Source: Kribbella sp. CA-293567 (GTDB lineage Bacteria; Actinomycetota; Actinomycetes; Propionibacteriales; Kribbellaceae). Taken from it: a stretch of 64,000 nucleotides of DNA. The notes beneath the pieces are model-generated. The model made no database searches. It was given only the letters and a program-made list of their open reading frames with translations, and was not told the origin of the DNA. Positions 52,588 through 62,558 of the stretch are shown one piece after another. The first letter of the stretch is position 1. Every line of letters starts with the position of its first letter. Where the stretch lies: contig NZ_CP114065.1 of the NCBI RefSeq assembly GCF_027627575.1, forward strand, positions 3,286,001 to 3,350,000, read 5' to 3'. Made by a program: the position numbers and the translations under genes.

Positions 52588-55161
52588 GTGCTACGGAGTC
52601 CCGAAAAGTCCCGCCGACGCCGCTCGCGCCTGCGCGCGGCCCTCGTCGCCCTCGTCCTGGCCGTCTGCTCGACCCTCCTGGTGGGGGGCGTGGCGACGGC
52701 CGCCGACGACTACACCCAGTCCGCGACGTCACTCAGCGCGACGCAGGCGCAGCTCTCCTTCACTCCGGCCACCTCGGCGGTCTACGTCGACGTGCACTAC
52801 GTCGTCGCCGGGCAGGGCCAGCAGAACTTCCGGATGGAGCTCAACGCCGGCACCTGGCGCAAGACCGTGAGCGGACTCTCCACGGGCAGCGTCATCGACT
52901 ACTGGTTCACCTACGAGAAGAGCGGTCCGCAGTACGACACGCCGCACTTCGGCTACACCCACGGCGGCGGGACGTCGACCGTCGCGACGCCGACCTTCTC
53001 GCCGGCCGCGGGCACCTACCCGACCGCGCAGTCGGTGACGATCTCGACCGCCACGGCGGGATCGACCATCCGGTACACGCTGGACGGCTCCACGCCGACC
53101 GCGTCCTCGACGCTCTACAGCGGCCCGATCTCGATCACCACCAACCGGACGGTGAAGGCGATCGCGCTGAAGGCCGGGTCGACCACCTCCGCGGTCGCGA
53201 CGGCCGGCTACGTGATCGGTACGCCGGTGGTGACGCCGACGTTCTCGCCGGCCGGCGGCAGCTACGCGACCGCCCAGACGGTGACGATCTCCACCGCCAC
53301 CTCCGGCTCGACCATCCGCTACACGGTGGACGGTTCCACGCCGACCGCTTCCTCGCCGCTCTACAGCGGCCCGATCAGCGTGCCGTCGACCCGCACGGTC
53401 AACGCGATCGGGATCAAGTCCGGGCTGGCCAACTCGGCCGTCGCGAGCGCGACGTACACGATCGGTACCCAGGCGGGCTGCCCGACGCAGCCCGACGTCC
53501 CGAACTTCGGCCCGAACACCCGGATCTTCGACCCGAGCATGCCGGCCGCGACCATCCAGGCGCAGCTGGACGCCGACTTCAACGCGCAGAAGGACACCCT
53601 GACGCACCAGATGGGCACCGGGCGGATCGCCCATCTGTTCAAGCCGGGCGCGTACAGCGTGCACGACGACGTCGGCTACTACACCTCGGTCGCCGGCCTG
53701 GGCCAGAACCCCGGTGACGTGGTCATCAACGGTGCGATCACGGTGGACGCGTTCAACGAGTCCGACCAGGGCGTCGCGCTGCAGAACTTCTGGCGGTCCG
53801 CGGAGAACATGGCCGTGAACCCGATCGGTGGCTCCAACCGCTGGGCGGTCGCGCAGGCGGCACCGTTCCGCCGGATGGACATCCGCGGCAACCTGCAGCT
53901 CTACCCGGCCAGCTACGGCTTCGCCAGCGGCGGCTACATCGCCGACAGCAAGGTGTCGGGCCAGACGGCCTCCATCTCGCAGCAGCAGTGGTACACCCGC
54001 GACAGCAACCTCGGCAGCTGGGCCGGTGGCGTCTGGAACATGGTCTTCTCCGGTACGCCGGGCGCTCCGGCGACCACCTTCCCGAACCCGCCGATCACCT
54101 CCCTGGCCACCACGCCGGTCTCCCGGGACGTGCCCTACCTGTACCTCGACAGCGCCGGCAAGTACCGGGTGTTCACGCCGTCGCTGCGCACCAACGCCTC
54201 CGGCGCCAGCTGGGCGAACGGCTCCACCCCGGGGACCTCGATCCCGATGAGCCAGTTCTACGTGGTCAAGGCCGGCGACACCGCGTCGTCGATCAACTCG
54301 GCGCTCGCGTCGGGCTGCCACCTGTTCTTCACGCCCGGCATCTACCACCTGAACCAGACGCTGAACGTGACGAAGCCCAACACCGTCGTGCTCGGCATCG
54401 GCTACCCGACGCTGATTCCCGACAACGGCGTCAACGCGATGCAGGTCGCCGACGTCGACGGGGTCCGGATCAAGGGCATCCTGTTCGACGCCGGGACGAC
54501 CAACTCGGCCGCGCTGCTGACCGTCGGCCACGTGGGCTCGTCGGCGAACCACGCGACCAACCCGACCACGCTGCAGGACGTGTTCTTCCGGATCGGCGGC
54601 TACATCGCCGGGCACGCGACGACCAGCCTGATCGTCAACAGCCACAACACGATCATCGACCACATCTGGGCCTGGCGCGCCGACCACGGCAACGCCGGTA
54701 CCTGGGGGTGGACCCAGGCCACCGGGGACACCGGATTGATTGTCAACGGCAACAACGTGCTGGCGACCGGGTTGTTCGTCGAGCACTACCAGAAGACCCA
54801 GGTGATCTGGAACGGCCAGGGCGGCCGGACGATCTTCTTCCAGAACGAGATGCCCTACGACGTGCCGAACCAGGCGAGCTGGAACCGGCCGAGCGGCCGC
54901 AACGGCTTCGCGGCGTACAAGGTCGCCGACAACGTCACCTCGCACGAGGCCTGGGGGCTGGGCAGCTACAACTTCTTCAACGTCAATCCCTCGGTGAGCG
55001 CGTACAACGCCTTCGAGACACCGGTCAACGCGGGAGTGCGCTTCCACAGTCTGGCCACGGTCTCCCTGAACTACCAGGGCACGATCACCCACGTCATCAA
55101 CGACACCGGCGGGGTGACACCGCCGGGAACCGTCCCGGTGAACGTGGTCAGCTTTCCGTGA
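52588..55161 (+). CDS. Secreted beta-helix (GH55-like) protein with two chitobiase-C-type repeats
   Basis: 857 residues. GTG at 52588 follows GGAGG; an in-frame ATG at 52552 has no ribosome site. Basic signal peptide (KSRRRRSRLRAALVALVLAV, ending ATA). An N-terminal beta domain of about 90 residues, two CHB_HEX_C-like modules (TPTFSPAAGTYPTAQSVTIS and its repeat), then a parallel beta-helix region with FGPNTRIFDPSMPAATIQAQ, LFKPGAYSVHDDVGYYTSVA, FFTPGIYHLNQTLNVTKPNT, VDGVRIKGILFDAG and ASWNRPSGRNGFAAY. These resemble secreted GH55-type exo-beta-1,3-glucanases. Catalytic residues were not assigned. The LacI-like operator fits a glucan-induced enzyme. Confidence 0.75.
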   Translation: MLRSPEKSRRRRSRLRAALVALVLAVCSTLLVGGVATAADDYTQSATSLSATQAQLSFTPATSAVYVDVHYVVAGQGQQNFRMELNAGTWRKTVSGLSTGSVIDYWFTYEKSGPQYDTPHFGYTHGGGTSTVATPTFSPAAGTYPTAQSVTISTATAGSTIRYTLDGSTPTASSTLYSGPISITTNRTVKAIALKAGSTTSAVATAGYVIGTPVVTPTFSPAGGSYATAQTVTISTATSGSTIRYTVDGSTPTASSPLYSGPISVPSTRTVNAIGIKSGLANSAVASATYTIGTQAGCPTQPDVPNFGPNTRIFDPSMPAATIQAQLDADFNAQKDTLTHQMGTGRIAHLFKPGAYSVHDDVGYYTSVAGLGQNPGDVVINGAITVDAFNESDQGVALQNFWRSAENMAVNPIGGSNRWAVAQAAPFRRMDIRGNLQLYPASYGFASGGYIADSKVSGQTASISQQQWYTRDSNLGSWAGGVWNMVFSGTPGAPATTFPNPPITSLATTPVSRDVPYLYLDSAGKYRVFTPSLRTNASGASWANGSTPGTSIPMSQFYVVKAGDTASSINSALASGCHLFFTPGIYHLNQTLNVTKPNTVVLGIGYPTLIPDNGVNAMQVADVDGVRIKGILFDAGTTNSAALLTVGHVGSSANHATNPTTLQDVFFRIGGYIAGHATTSLIVNSHNTIIDHIWAWRADHGNAGTWGWTQATGDTGLIVNGNNVLATGLFVEHYQKTQVIWNGQGGRTIFFQNEMPYDVPNQASWNRPSGRNGFAAYKVADNVTSHEAWGLGSYNFFNVNPSVSAYNAFETPVNAGVRFHSLATVSLNYQGTITHVINDTGGVTPPGTVPVNVVSFP
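52985..53465 (+). repeat. Two direct coding repeats (CHB_HEX_C-like modules)
   Basis: Units of about 235 bases at 52985-53220 and 53230-53465. Each encodes TPTFSPAxGxYxTAQxVTIS, ..GSTIRYTxDGSTPTASS and LYSGPIS. Close similarity at DNA level suggests recent duplication. Confidence 0.75.
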
Positions 55162-55245
55162 GCTGACCAGGTGAGCTGAGCAGTGGATCGACCACAGACC
55201 CGTCCGGCCGCATGGCCGGGCGGGTCTGTGGGCACGAGAGGGGGC

Positions 55246-56217
55246 ATGACTGTCTACGGATTCCATGCTTCGCACGAACAGGTCCCGCCCGCCGACCTGT
55301 TGGCCGCGGTGGTCAGGGCCGAGCAGGTGGGGTTCACCGCGGCGATGTGCTCCGACCACTTCAGCCCGTGGAGCGCCCGGCAGGGCCAGTCCGGGTTCGC
55401 CTGGTCCTGGCTGGGGGCCGCGCTGCAGGCGACCGGGTTGCCGTTCGGCGTCGTGAACGCGCCCGGCCAGCGGTACCACCCGGCGATCATCGCGCAGGCG
55501 ATCGGGACGCTGGGGTCGATGTACCCCGGCCGGTTCTGGGCCGCGCTCGGCACCGGTGAGGCGAGCAACGAGCACATCACCGGCGACCCGTGGCCGCGCA
55601 AGGAGGTGCGGCAGCAGCGGCTGGAGGAGTCGGTCGACGTGATCCGGAAGCTGCTGAGCGGTGAGGAAGTGAGCCACGACGGGCTGGTCACTGTCGACCG
55701 AGCTCGCGTCTGGACCCGCCCCGAGGAGCCGCCGGCGCTGCTGGCCGCGGCAGTCTCCACGGCGACGGCCGAGCGGAGCGCGGCCTGGGCCGACGGGATG
55801 ATCACCATTCCGGCCGGCGACGACGATCACCTGCGCCGGATGATCGCGGCGTACAAAGACAACGGCGGCCGGGGGAAGGTCTGCCTGCAGGTGCACCTGA
55901 GCTATCACCCGGACGAGGACGAGGCGCTCCGGATCGCGCACGAGCAGTGGCGGTCCAACGTGTTCCCGCCACCGTTCTGCTGGGACACCGACTCCGCCGA
56001 GGCCTTCGACCTGGCGGCCGAGCACGTCCGGCCGGAGGCGATGCACGACGCGGTCCGGATCTCGTCCGATCCCGGCCGGCACGCCGGGTGGCTGCAGAAC
56101 TACGCCGATCTCGGGTTCGACGCGATCTATCTGCACCACGTCGGGCAGCAGCAGTCGGAGTTCCTCGACGTGTTCGGCGCCAAGGTGCTCTCCCAGCTGG
56201 AGGTGACTCACCCGTGA
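55246..56217 (+). CDS. LLM-class flavin oxidoreductase (TIGR03885-like)
   Basis: 323 residues. ATG at 55246 has GAGAGGGG upstream. Luciferase-like barrel: TVYGFHASHEQVPPADLLAA, MCSDHFSPWSARQGQSGFAW, YPGRFWAALGTGEASNEHIT, FDAIYLHHVGQQQSEFLDVF. Family members use F420 or FMN; the related TIGR03885 group is often next to a GH13 gene. Its stop overlaps the GH13 start (GTGA). It shares the DHFSPW and GEAxNEHI motifs with the F420-dependent protein at 62547. Substrate unknown. Confidence 0.88.
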   Translation: MTVYGFHASHEQVPPADLLAAVVRAEQVGFTAAMCSDHFSPWSARQGQSGFAWSWLGAALQATGLPFGVVNAPGQRYHPAIIAQAIGTLGSMYPGRFWAALGTGEASNEHITGDPWPRKEVRQQRLEESVDVIRKLLSGEEVSHDGLVTVDRARVWTRPEEPPALLAAAVSTATAERSAAWADGMITIPAGDDDHLRRMIAAYKDNGGRGKVCLQVHLSYHPDEDEALRIAHEQWRSNVFPPPFCWDTDSAEAFDLAAEHVRPEAMHDAVRISSDPGRHAGWLQNYADLGFDAIYLHHVGQQQSEFLDVFGAKVLSQLEVTHP

Positions 56218-57887
56218 GGCTGACCGAGACCGCCGACGTCTGGTGGAAGAACGCCGTCGTCTACTGCCTGGACATCGAGACCTTCTTCGACACCGACGGG
56301 GACGGCCGCGGTGACATCCGCGGCCTGTCGCAACGGATCGACCACCTCGCCGACCTCGGCGTGACGTGTCTGTGGCTGATGCCGTTCTACCCGACGCCCG
56401 ATCGCGACGACGGCTACGACATCACCGACTTCTACGGCGTCGACCCGAACCTGGGCACGCACGGCGACCTGGTCGAGCTGATCACGCTGGCCCAGGACCG
56501 CGGCATCCGGGTGATCGCCGACCTGGTGGTGAACCACACCTCCGACCAGCATCCGTGGTTCCAGAGCGCGCGGGCGTCCCGCGACTCGAAGTACCGGAAC
56601 TGGTACGTCTGGCGGGACGAGCCGCCGGCCAACCAGCACGAGGGGATCGTCTTCCCCGACCAGGAGGACAGTCTCTGGGAGTACGACGAGCAGGCCGGCC
56701 AGTACTACCTGCACCAGTTCTACAAGCACCAGCCCGATCTGGACATCGCCAACCCCGAGGTGCGCGACGAGATCCTCCGGATCATCGGTTTCTGGCTGCG
56801 CCTCGGGCTGTCCGGCTTCCGGGTCGACGCGGTGCCGTTCCTGCTGGACACCGCCGGTTCGGTGGACGCCGCGAACCTGGCCGACCCGCACGACTACCTA
56901 CGGGACCTGCGGTCCTTCCTGAGCCGGCGCAACGGCCAGGCGGTGCTGCTGGGCGAGGTGAACCTGTCCTACGCCGACACCCGGACCTTCTTCGGTGACG
57001 AGGACGGCGACGAGCTCAACATGGTGTTCGACTTCATCGGCATGCAGCGGCTGTACCTGTCGCTCGCGCGGTCGGAGCCGGCCGAGCTGATCAAGGCCCT
57101 GCAGGAACGCCCGGCCGCGCCGGAGGAGGCGCAGTGGGGCACGTTCATCCGCAACCACGACGAACTCACCCTGGACAAGCTGTCGGACGACGAGCGGCAG
57201 GAGGTGTTCGACGCTTTCGGGCCCGACCCGGACATGCAGCTCTACGGCCGTGGCCTGCGGCGCCGGCTGCCCGGGATGCTCGGCAACGACCTGGCCCGGA
57301 TCAAGATGGTCTACAGCCTGCTGTTCTCGCTGCCCGGTACGCCGGTGCTGTTCTACGGCGAGGAGATCGGGATGGGGGAGAACCTCGAGGCGGAGGGGCG
57401 CAACGCCGTCCGGACGCCGATGCAGTGGACGGACGGCGTCAACGGTGGCTTCTCCATCGCCGACCCGGATCAGCTGGCCGCGCCGGTGGTGGAGGGTGAG
57501 CTGTCGCCGGAACACGTCAACGTCGCCGCCCAGCGGCGCGACCCCGACTCGTTGCTGAGCTGGATCAAGCTGCTGGTCCGGCGGTACCGGGAGTCCCCGG
57601 AGCTGTCCTGGGGCGAGTGCACCCTGCTGGACCTCGGCCACAAGTCGGTCTTCGCCCACCGCTCGGAGTGCGAGGGCGGTGCGGTGATCGCCGTACACAA
57701 CTTCGCCGACACCCCGGTCACCGTCACACTGCCGGTCGCCGGCGCCGGGGCCGGCCTCAGGGTTGCGGATCTGCTGACCGGCAAGACCAGCGAGGTCGAC
57801 GTCGACGGAACCCTCGAGCACGCCCTGGCCGGCTACGGCTCGTGCTGGCTGCGAGTGCTGCGCCCGGGGGACCGGTACATCATCTGA
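56214..57887 (+). CDS. GH13 family, trehalose-synthase-like enzyme
   Basis: 557 residues. GTG at 56214 overlaps the LLM stop; GGAGG lies upstream. Alpha-amylase (beta/alpha)8 barrel: DGDGRGDIRGL, LWLMPFYPTPDRDDGYDITD, IADLVVNHTSDQHPWF, nucleophile Asp205 in GFRVDAVPF, acid/base Glu248 in LLGEVN, stabiliser Asp316 in IRNHDE. A C-terminal beta domain follows. Overall sequence is like trehalose synthase (TreS), though shorter than TreS (about 570-600). The likely role is maltose/trehalose interconversion in cytosol. No signal peptide. Possible alternative: other GH13_16 activity. Confidence 0.9.
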   Translation: MRLTETADVWWKNAVVYCLDIETFFDTDGDGRGDIRGLSQRIDHLADLGVTCLWLMPFYPTPDRDDGYDITDFYGVDPNLGTHGDLVELITLAQDRGIRVIADLVVNHTSDQHPWFQSARASRDSKYRNWYVWRDEPPANQHEGIVFPDQEDSLWEYDEQAGQYYLHQFYKHQPDLDIANPEVRDEILRIIGFWLRLGLSGFRVDAVPFLLDTAGSVDAANLADPHDYLRDLRSFLSRRNGQAVLLGEVNLSYADTRTFFGDEDGDELNMVFDFIGMQRLYLSLARSEPAELIKALQERPAAPEEAQWGTFIRNHDELTLDKLSDDERQEVFDAFGPDPDMQLYGRGLRRRLPGMLGNDLARIKMVYSLLFSLPGTPVLFYGEEIGMGENLEAEGRNAVRTPMQWTDGVNGGFSIADPDQLAAPVVEGELSPEHVNVAAQRRDPDSLLSWIKLLVRRYRESPELSWGECTLLDLGHKSVFAHRSECEGGAVIAVHNFADTPVTVTLPVAGAGAGLRVADLLTGKTSEVDVDGTLEHALAGYGSCWLRVLRPGDRYII

Positions 57888-57942
57888 GCCTGATTGGCGC
57901 CGGGGCCAGGGGGTACCGGCCGAAGGTCGAAGGGAGATCAGC

Positions 57943-58266
57943 ATGCCCGCAGGGTCGAGCAAGAAACGCGAACGGCAGTACGAGCACATCAAGGCCGGCC
58001 TGAAGAAGCGTGGCCGCAGCGAGGACACCGCCGAGGAGATCGCCGCGCGCACGGTCAACAAGGAGCGCGCCCGCTCGGGCGAGGCGAAGCAGAAGAGCCG
58101 CAGCTCCACCCACGACATCTCGTCGGGCCGCCGCGGCGGTCTGCGCTCGCACAGCGGGGCGCAGGGCCGGACCAAGGAGCAGCTCTACAACGAGGCCAAG
58201 CAGAAGAACATCAAGGGCCGATCCAAGATGAGCAAGGCCGAGCTGGAGAAGGCTGTCGGCCGCTAG
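57943..58266 (+). CDS. Small basic Rho-N-domain-like protein
   Basis: 107 residues, highly basic, start ATG 57943 with AAGGGAGATC upstream. N-terminus [20 protein letters not shown], a repeat-like middle [21 protein letters not shown], and a C-terminal Rho-N-like helix pair [20 protein letters not shown]. Family is called plasmid-stabilisation or Rho-N-like; it may bind nucleic acid. It sits between the GH13 and phosphoketolase genes in the same direction (55 bases after GH13, 10 before the next gene), so it is in the operon. Confidence 0.8.
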   Translation: MPAGSSKKRERQYEHIKAGLKKRGRSEDTAEEIAARTVNKERARSGEAKQKSRSSTHDISSGRRGGLRSHSGAQGRTKEQLYNEAKQKNIKGRSKMSKAELEKAVGR

Positions 58267-58276
58267 AGGAGCAGCA

Positions 58277-60652
58277 GTGCAGCTGATCGACGCCAACCCG
58301 CTGACCGACGAGGAGCTGCAGGGCCTCGACGCGTACTGGCGGGCGGCCAACTACCTGTCCGTGGGCCAGATCTACCTGCTCGGCAACCCCTTGCTGACCG
58401 AGCCGCTGCGGACGGAGCACATCAAGCCGCGGCTGCTCGGCCACTGGGGCACCACGCCGGGCCTGAACCTGGTCTACGCGCACCTCAACCGGGTGATCCG
58501 GCAGCGCGAGCGCGAGCTGATGTACGTGATCGGGCCCGGGCACGGTGGTCCCGCGATCGTGGCGAACAGCTGGCTGGAGGGCAGCTGGTCGGCGACGTAC
58601 CCGAGTACCGGGCAGGACCTGGCCGGGCTGACCAAGCTGTTCCAGCAGTTCTCGTTCCCCGGTGGCATTCCGAGCCACGTCGCGCCCGAGGTGCCGGGAT
58701 CGATCAACGAGGGTGGCGAGCTGGGCTACTCGCTCAGCCACGCGTACGGCGCCGCCTTCGACAACCCGGATCTGGTGGTCGCCTGCGTGATCGGCGACGG
58801 CGAGGCGGAAACGGGGCCGCTGGCAACTTCGTGGCACTCGAACAAGTTCCTCGACCCGCGCAACGACGGCGCGGTGCTGCCGATCCTGCACCTGAACGGC
58901 TACAAGATCGCCAACCCGTCGGTGCTGGCACGGATCGGTGACGAGGAGCTGACCGCCCTGCTCCAGGGGTACGGGCACGAGCCCTACCTGGTCGAGGGGT
59001 CGGAGCCGGCCGCCGTGCACCAGGCGCTGGCCGCCGCGATGGACCACTGCCTCGACCGGATCGACGAGATCCAGCTCGAAGCCCGGACGGCGGCCGACGG
59101 TGCACCGCCGCGGGCGGCCTGGCCGATGATCGTGCTGCGGACGCCGAAGGGCTGGACCGGGCCGCACACGGTCGACGGGTTGCCGGTCGAGGACACCTGG
59201 CGGTCCCACCAGGTGCCGTTGTCCGGGGTTCGCAGCAACGAGGAGCACCTCCGGCAACTAGAGGACTGGCTGCGGAGCTACCGGCCCGAGGAACTGTTCG
59301 AGCCGGACGGGCGGCCGGTGGCCGGCTTACTGGAGCTGGCGCCGCCGGCCGAGCTGCGGATGGGGTCGAGCCCGCATGCCAACGGCGGGTCGATCACCCG
59401 TGACCTGGAGCTGCCGCCGATCGCGGAGTACGCCGTACCGGTGAAGGCGCCCGGGGCCGAGGACGGTGAGCCGACCAAGGTGCTGGGCACCTTCCTGCGG
59501 GACGTCTTCACGGCGAACGCCGAGCACCGGAACTTCCGGATGGTCGGGCCGGACGAGACCGAGTCGAACCGGCTGTCGGCGGTCTACGACGTGACCGGCA
59601 AGGCCTGGAACGCGGGCCGGCTGGAGACCGACGAGCATCTCGCGGTGGACGGCCGGGTGCTGGAGATGCTCAGCGAGCACACCTGCCAGGGATGGCTGGA
59701 GGGCTATCTGCTGACCGGCCGGCACGGGCTGTTCTCGTGTTACGAGGCGTTCGTGCACATCGTCGACTCGATGGTGAACCAGCACGCGAAGTGGCTGAAG
59801 ACGGTGGGCCGGCTGGACTGGCGCCGGCCGATCCCGTCGCTGAACTACCTGCTGACGTCGCACGTCTGGCGGCAGGACCACAACGGGTTCTCCCACCAGG
59901 ACCCGGGCTTCATCGATCACCTGGTGAACAAGAAGGCCGAGGTGGTCCGGGTCTATCTGCCGCCGGACACCAACACGCTGCTGTCCACCATGGACCACTG
60001 CCTGCGCACCCGCAACTACGTCAATGTCGTTGTCGCCGGCAAGCAACCGCAGCCGAGCTGGCTGGACTGGGAGACGGCCGCGCTGCACTGTGCCCGCGGG
60101 ATCGGCGTCTGGGACTTCGCCAGCAACGACGAAGGCGAACCGGACGTCGTGATGGCGTGCGCAGGCGACGTACCGACGCTGGAGACGCTGGCCGCGGTCG
60201 ACCTGCTGCGCGAACACCTGCCGGAGCTGAGGATCCGGGTGGTGAACGTGGTCGACCTGATGCGCCTGCAGGACGCGAAGGAGCATCCGCACGGGCTGAC
60301 CGATCCGGACTTCGACGCGCTCTTCCCGCCCGGTACGCCGGTGATCTTCGCCTACCACGGGTACCCGTGGCTGATCCACCGGCTGACCTACCGGCGGAAC
60401 AACCACGAGGACCTGCACGTCCGCGGCTACGTCGAGGAGGGCACCACCACCACGCCGTTCGACATGGTGGTGCTGAACAACCTCGACCGGTTCCACCTGG
60501 CGATGGACGTGATCGACCGGGTGCCGTCACTGGGCAGTCGGGCCGTGTCGCGGCGGCAGTGGTTCGCCGACCAGCGGACCCGGCACCGCGCGCACGTCAC
60601 GACGTACGGCGAGGATCTGCCGGAGGTCCGCAACTGGCGGTGGAGCCGGTGA
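58277..60652 (+). CDS. xfp: Phosphoketolase (XFP)
   Basis: 791 residues, complete. GTG at 58277 with GAGGAG upstream. Thiamine-diphosphate enzyme that splits xylulose-5-phosphate or fructose-6-phosphate to acetyl phosphate plus a sugar phosphate. Motifs: [104 protein letters not shown]. Its product can enter acetate metabolism. Downstream of trehalose-synthase-like gene, it suggests a storage-sugar to acetyl-phosphate route (inference). Confidence 0.97.
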   Translation: MQLIDANPLTDEELQGLDAYWRAANYLSVGQIYLLGNPLLTEPLRTEHIKPRLLGHWGTTPGLNLVYAHLNRVIRQRERELMYVIGPGHGGPAIVANSWLEGSWSATYPSTGQDLAGLTKLFQQFSFPGGIPSHVAPEVPGSINEGGELGYSLSHAYGAAFDNPDLVVACVIGDGEAETGPLATSWHSNKFLDPRNDGAVLPILHLNGYKIANPSVLARIGDEELTALLQGYGHEPYLVEGSEPAAVHQALAAAMDHCLDRIDEIQLEARTAADGAPPRAAWPMIVLRTPKGWTGPHTVDGLPVEDTWRSHQVPLSGVRSNEEHLRQLEDWLRSYRPEELFEPDGRPVAGLLELAPPAELRMGSSPHANGGSITRDLELPPIAEYAVPVKAPGAEDGEPTKVLGTFLRDVFTANAEHRNFRMVGPDETESNRLSAVYDVTGKAWNAGRLETDEHLAVDGRVLEMLSEHTCQGWLEGYLLTGRHGLFSCYEAFVHIVDSMVNQHAKWLKTVGRLDWRRPIPSLNYLLTSHVWRQDHNGFSHQDPGFIDHLVNKKAEVVRVYLPPDTNTLLSTMDHCLRTRNYVNVVVAGKQPQPSWLDWETAALHCARGIGVWDFASNDEGEPDVVMACAGDVPTLETLAAVDLLREHLPELRIRVVNVVDLMRLQDAKEHPHGLTDPDFDALFPPGTPVIFAYHGYPWLIHRLTYRRNNHEDLHVRGYVEEGTTTTPFDMVVLNNLDRFHLAMDVIDRVPSLGSRAVSRRQWFADQRTRHRAHVTTYGEDLPEVRNWRWSR

Positions 60653-60661
60653 GGCCGCTGC

Positions 60662-61639
60662 TCAGCTGGCTGTCCGGATGGACTTCTTGTCGGCGTCCCA
60701 GCTGCTGAGCAGCTGCGCGGCGAACAGGTTGTCCAGCCCCAGTGAACAGGCTGCCCCGAAGACGATGTCGGCCACGGCTTCGGGGTGGTCCTGGGCGTAG
60801 CTGTCGCACAGGTCGTGCGCCGCGATCTGCTCGTGCACGGCGTCGGCCTCGACGTGCTCGGTGAAGTAGCGGGCCGCAGCCGGATCGGCGCCGAGCCGGA
60901 CCGCGCCGCCGGCGTACCGGCGGTTGGGCAGGGTCGAGGTCATCTCGAAGGCCGCGAGGTGGCCGATCAGGGCGCCGACCCAGCGGCGGTGCAGGGCGAA
61001 CAACGACATCGCGTTGGAGACGGCCAGCGTGACGGCGGGGACCTCGGGCACGTACCGGCCGTAGCTGCCGTCCAGGCCGAGCCAGCTCATCGTCGTCCGG
61101 AAGAGCTCCGCGTGCATCCGCTCGGGCCGCCCGCCGCCGTACTCGTCGGACTGGATCTCGACCAGCGCCGTCTTGGCCGCGCCGTCGAGCCGGGGGATAC
61201 CGAAACTGTGCGGGTCGGCTTCCTTCAGCTGGTAGACCGACCGGTTCAGGACGAACTCGCGGAACTCGTCGAGGTCGGCATGACGCTGCAGGTAGGCGGA
61301 CAGCGACGGTCCGTCGTCGTGCTCGATCAGCTGCTTCAGCAACAGCGAAGGTTTGCCGTCGGCAACTTCCGGCCGGTAGCTGCTGGTCAGCCACTCGGTC
61401 CAGGGCCGTTCCAGCTCGGCGCGGAAGGCCAGCACCTCCAGGTCCCACTCGCTGGCCTGGTCGACGTCGTCGAACCCGCGGTAGTGCAGCTCGTAGCAGC
61501 ACCACAGCGCGAGTTGCAGGTCTTCGTCGGCCCACGGCTCGCCGGTCACCACGACCGGCGGTGGCGGTACCGCCGGACGGCCGGTGAGGTGATCGGTCAG
61601 CCAACGGGTGAGCGGCCCACGGGGTGGGGGCAGTTGCAT
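60662..61639 (-). CDS. Heme-oxygenase-like diiron (HDO) protein
   Basis: 325 residues. ATG at 61639 (MQLPPPRGPLTRW) follows AAGGAG. Iron-containing redox enzyme family: WCCYELHYRGFDD, QSDEYGGGRPERMHAELFRT, GHLAAFEMTSTLPNRRY, YFTEHVEADAVHEQIAAHDL. The Glu/His residues in DEYGG, MHAELF, AAFE and HVEAD-H fit a diiron site. Such proteins catalyse oxygen-dependent cleavages or desaturations; the substrate is unknown. Divergent from the CDGSH gene (80 bases). Confidence 0.88.
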   Translation of the reverse strand: MQLPPPRGPLTRWLTDHLTGRPAVPPPPVVVTGEPWADEDLQLALWCCYELHYRGFDDVDQASEWDLEVLAFRAELERPWTEWLTSSYRPEVADGKPSLLLKQLIEHDDGPSLSAYLQRHADLDEFREFVLNRSVYQLKEADPHSFGIPRLDGAAKTALVEIQSDEYGGGRPERMHAELFRTTMSWLGLDGSYGRYVPEVPAVTLAVSNAMSLFALHRRWVGALIGHLAAFEMTSTLPNRRYAGGAVRLGADPAAARYFTEHVEADAVHEQIAAHDLCDSYAQDHPEAVADIVFGAACSLGLDNLFAAQLLSSWDADKKSIRTAS

Positions 61640-61719
61640 GGTGTGTCTCCTTCTGACGTCGGCCCAGTACCCGCCGGATCGGTGCCTCAAGCATTTTTAC
61701 CGGTGGGTACCGGCAGCGC

Positions 61720-61926
61720 ATGAGTGAATCGTCCGAGCCCGGAGCAGCCAGCATTCGTGCCTACCCCGACGGGCCGTTGATCGTTCGCGGTGACTTCGAG
61801 CTGCGCGACGAGGACGGCGCGCTGATCGATCCCGGTCGGGCGACGATCGCCCTGTGCCGCTGCGGCCGTTCCGCTCTGAAACCGCTGTGTGACGGCACCC
61901 ACAGCGTGCTCAAGAAGCGCCGCTAG
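61720..61926 (+). CDS. CDGSH iron-sulfur protein
   Basis: 68 residues. The [2Fe-2S] motif C-x-C-x2-S-x3-P-x-C-D-G-T-H is complete (CRCGRSALKPLCDGTHSVLK), so three Cys and one His bind the cluster. A single-motif soluble CDGSH of the bacterial type. Lies 11-14 bases before the UdgX gene, so cotranscribed with it, and shares a divergent promoter with the HDO gene. Function possibly cluster transfer or redox sensing. Confidence 0.95.
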   Translation: MSESSEPGAASIRAYPDGPLIVRGDFELRDEDGALIDPGRATIALCRCGRSALKPLCDGTHSVLKKRR

Positions 61927-61940
61927 AAAGGGAGCCAGTG

Positions 61941-62558
61941 ATGCAGAAGTTCGCTGGAGCGGCGGAGTGGGTGCCCGCCCGGGGCGGTCTGCCCAAGCTC
62001 GAGGCGGCGCTGCCGGACTGCCGGGGCTGCGATCTGTGGCAGGACGCGGAGCAGGTCGTACCGGGTGGTGGTCCGGCGAAGGCGCGGATGATGCTGGTGG
62101 GTGAGCAGCCGGGCGACGTCGAGGACAAGGCGGGAGAGGCCTTCGTCGGGCCGGCCGGCAGGCTGCTGGACAAGGCGCTCGAAGCGGCCGGGATCGATCG
62201 CACCGAGGTCTACGTGACCAACGCGGTGAAGCACTTCCGGTTCGAGCGGCGCGGCAAACGGCGGATCCACAAGACCCCGGCCGTCGGGCACATCGTTGCC
62301 TGTAGCCCGTGGTTGCGGCGGGAACTCGAGATCGTCGAGCCCGCCTTGGTGGTGGTCCTGGGAGCAACGGCCGCCCGATCGCTGCTGGGCACCGGCTTCA
62401 AGGTCACCGAGCACCGCGGCCGCCCGACGGAACTCCCGGATGGGACTGCCGCCGTGGCGACAGTCCATCCGTCGGCTGTGGTGCGCTCCGACGAGTACCG
62501 CCGGGACTTCGGGCTCTTCGTCGACGATCTCCGGGCCGCTGCCGCGCTACTGACCTGA
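61941..62558 (+). CDS. udgX: UdgX-type uracil-DNA glycosylase family protein
   Basis: 205 residues. ATG at 61941 follows AGGGAG. Family-4-like motif VGEQPGDVEDKAGEAFVGPA and C-terminal VHPSAVVRS. The KRRIHK loop (106-111) with His110 defines UdgX, which covalently attaches to the abasic site after uracil removal (in mycobacteria, His109). Iron-sulfur ligands Cys27, Cys30 and Cys121 are visible; the fourth position, near KHFRF, is a His as in known UdgX. Interpreted role: tight uracil binding and repair or tolerance. Convergent overlap of 12 bases with the LLM gene. Confidence 0.93.
   Translation: MQKFAGAAEWVPARGGLPKLEAALPDCRGCDLWQDAEQVVPGGGPAKARMMLVGEQPGDVEDKAGEAFVGPAGRLLDKALEAAGIDRTEVYVTNAVKHFRFERRGKRRIHKTPAVGHIVACSPWLRRELEIVEPALVVVLGATAARSLLGTGFKVTEHRGRPTELPDGTAAVATVHPSAVVRSDEYRRDFGLFVDDLRAAAALLT

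Noticed and set aside
52729..56211. Minus-strand open frame of 1,160 codons
   Set aside because: Lies antisense to the beta-helix and LLM genes, both with clear motifs; composition is that of a codon shadow.
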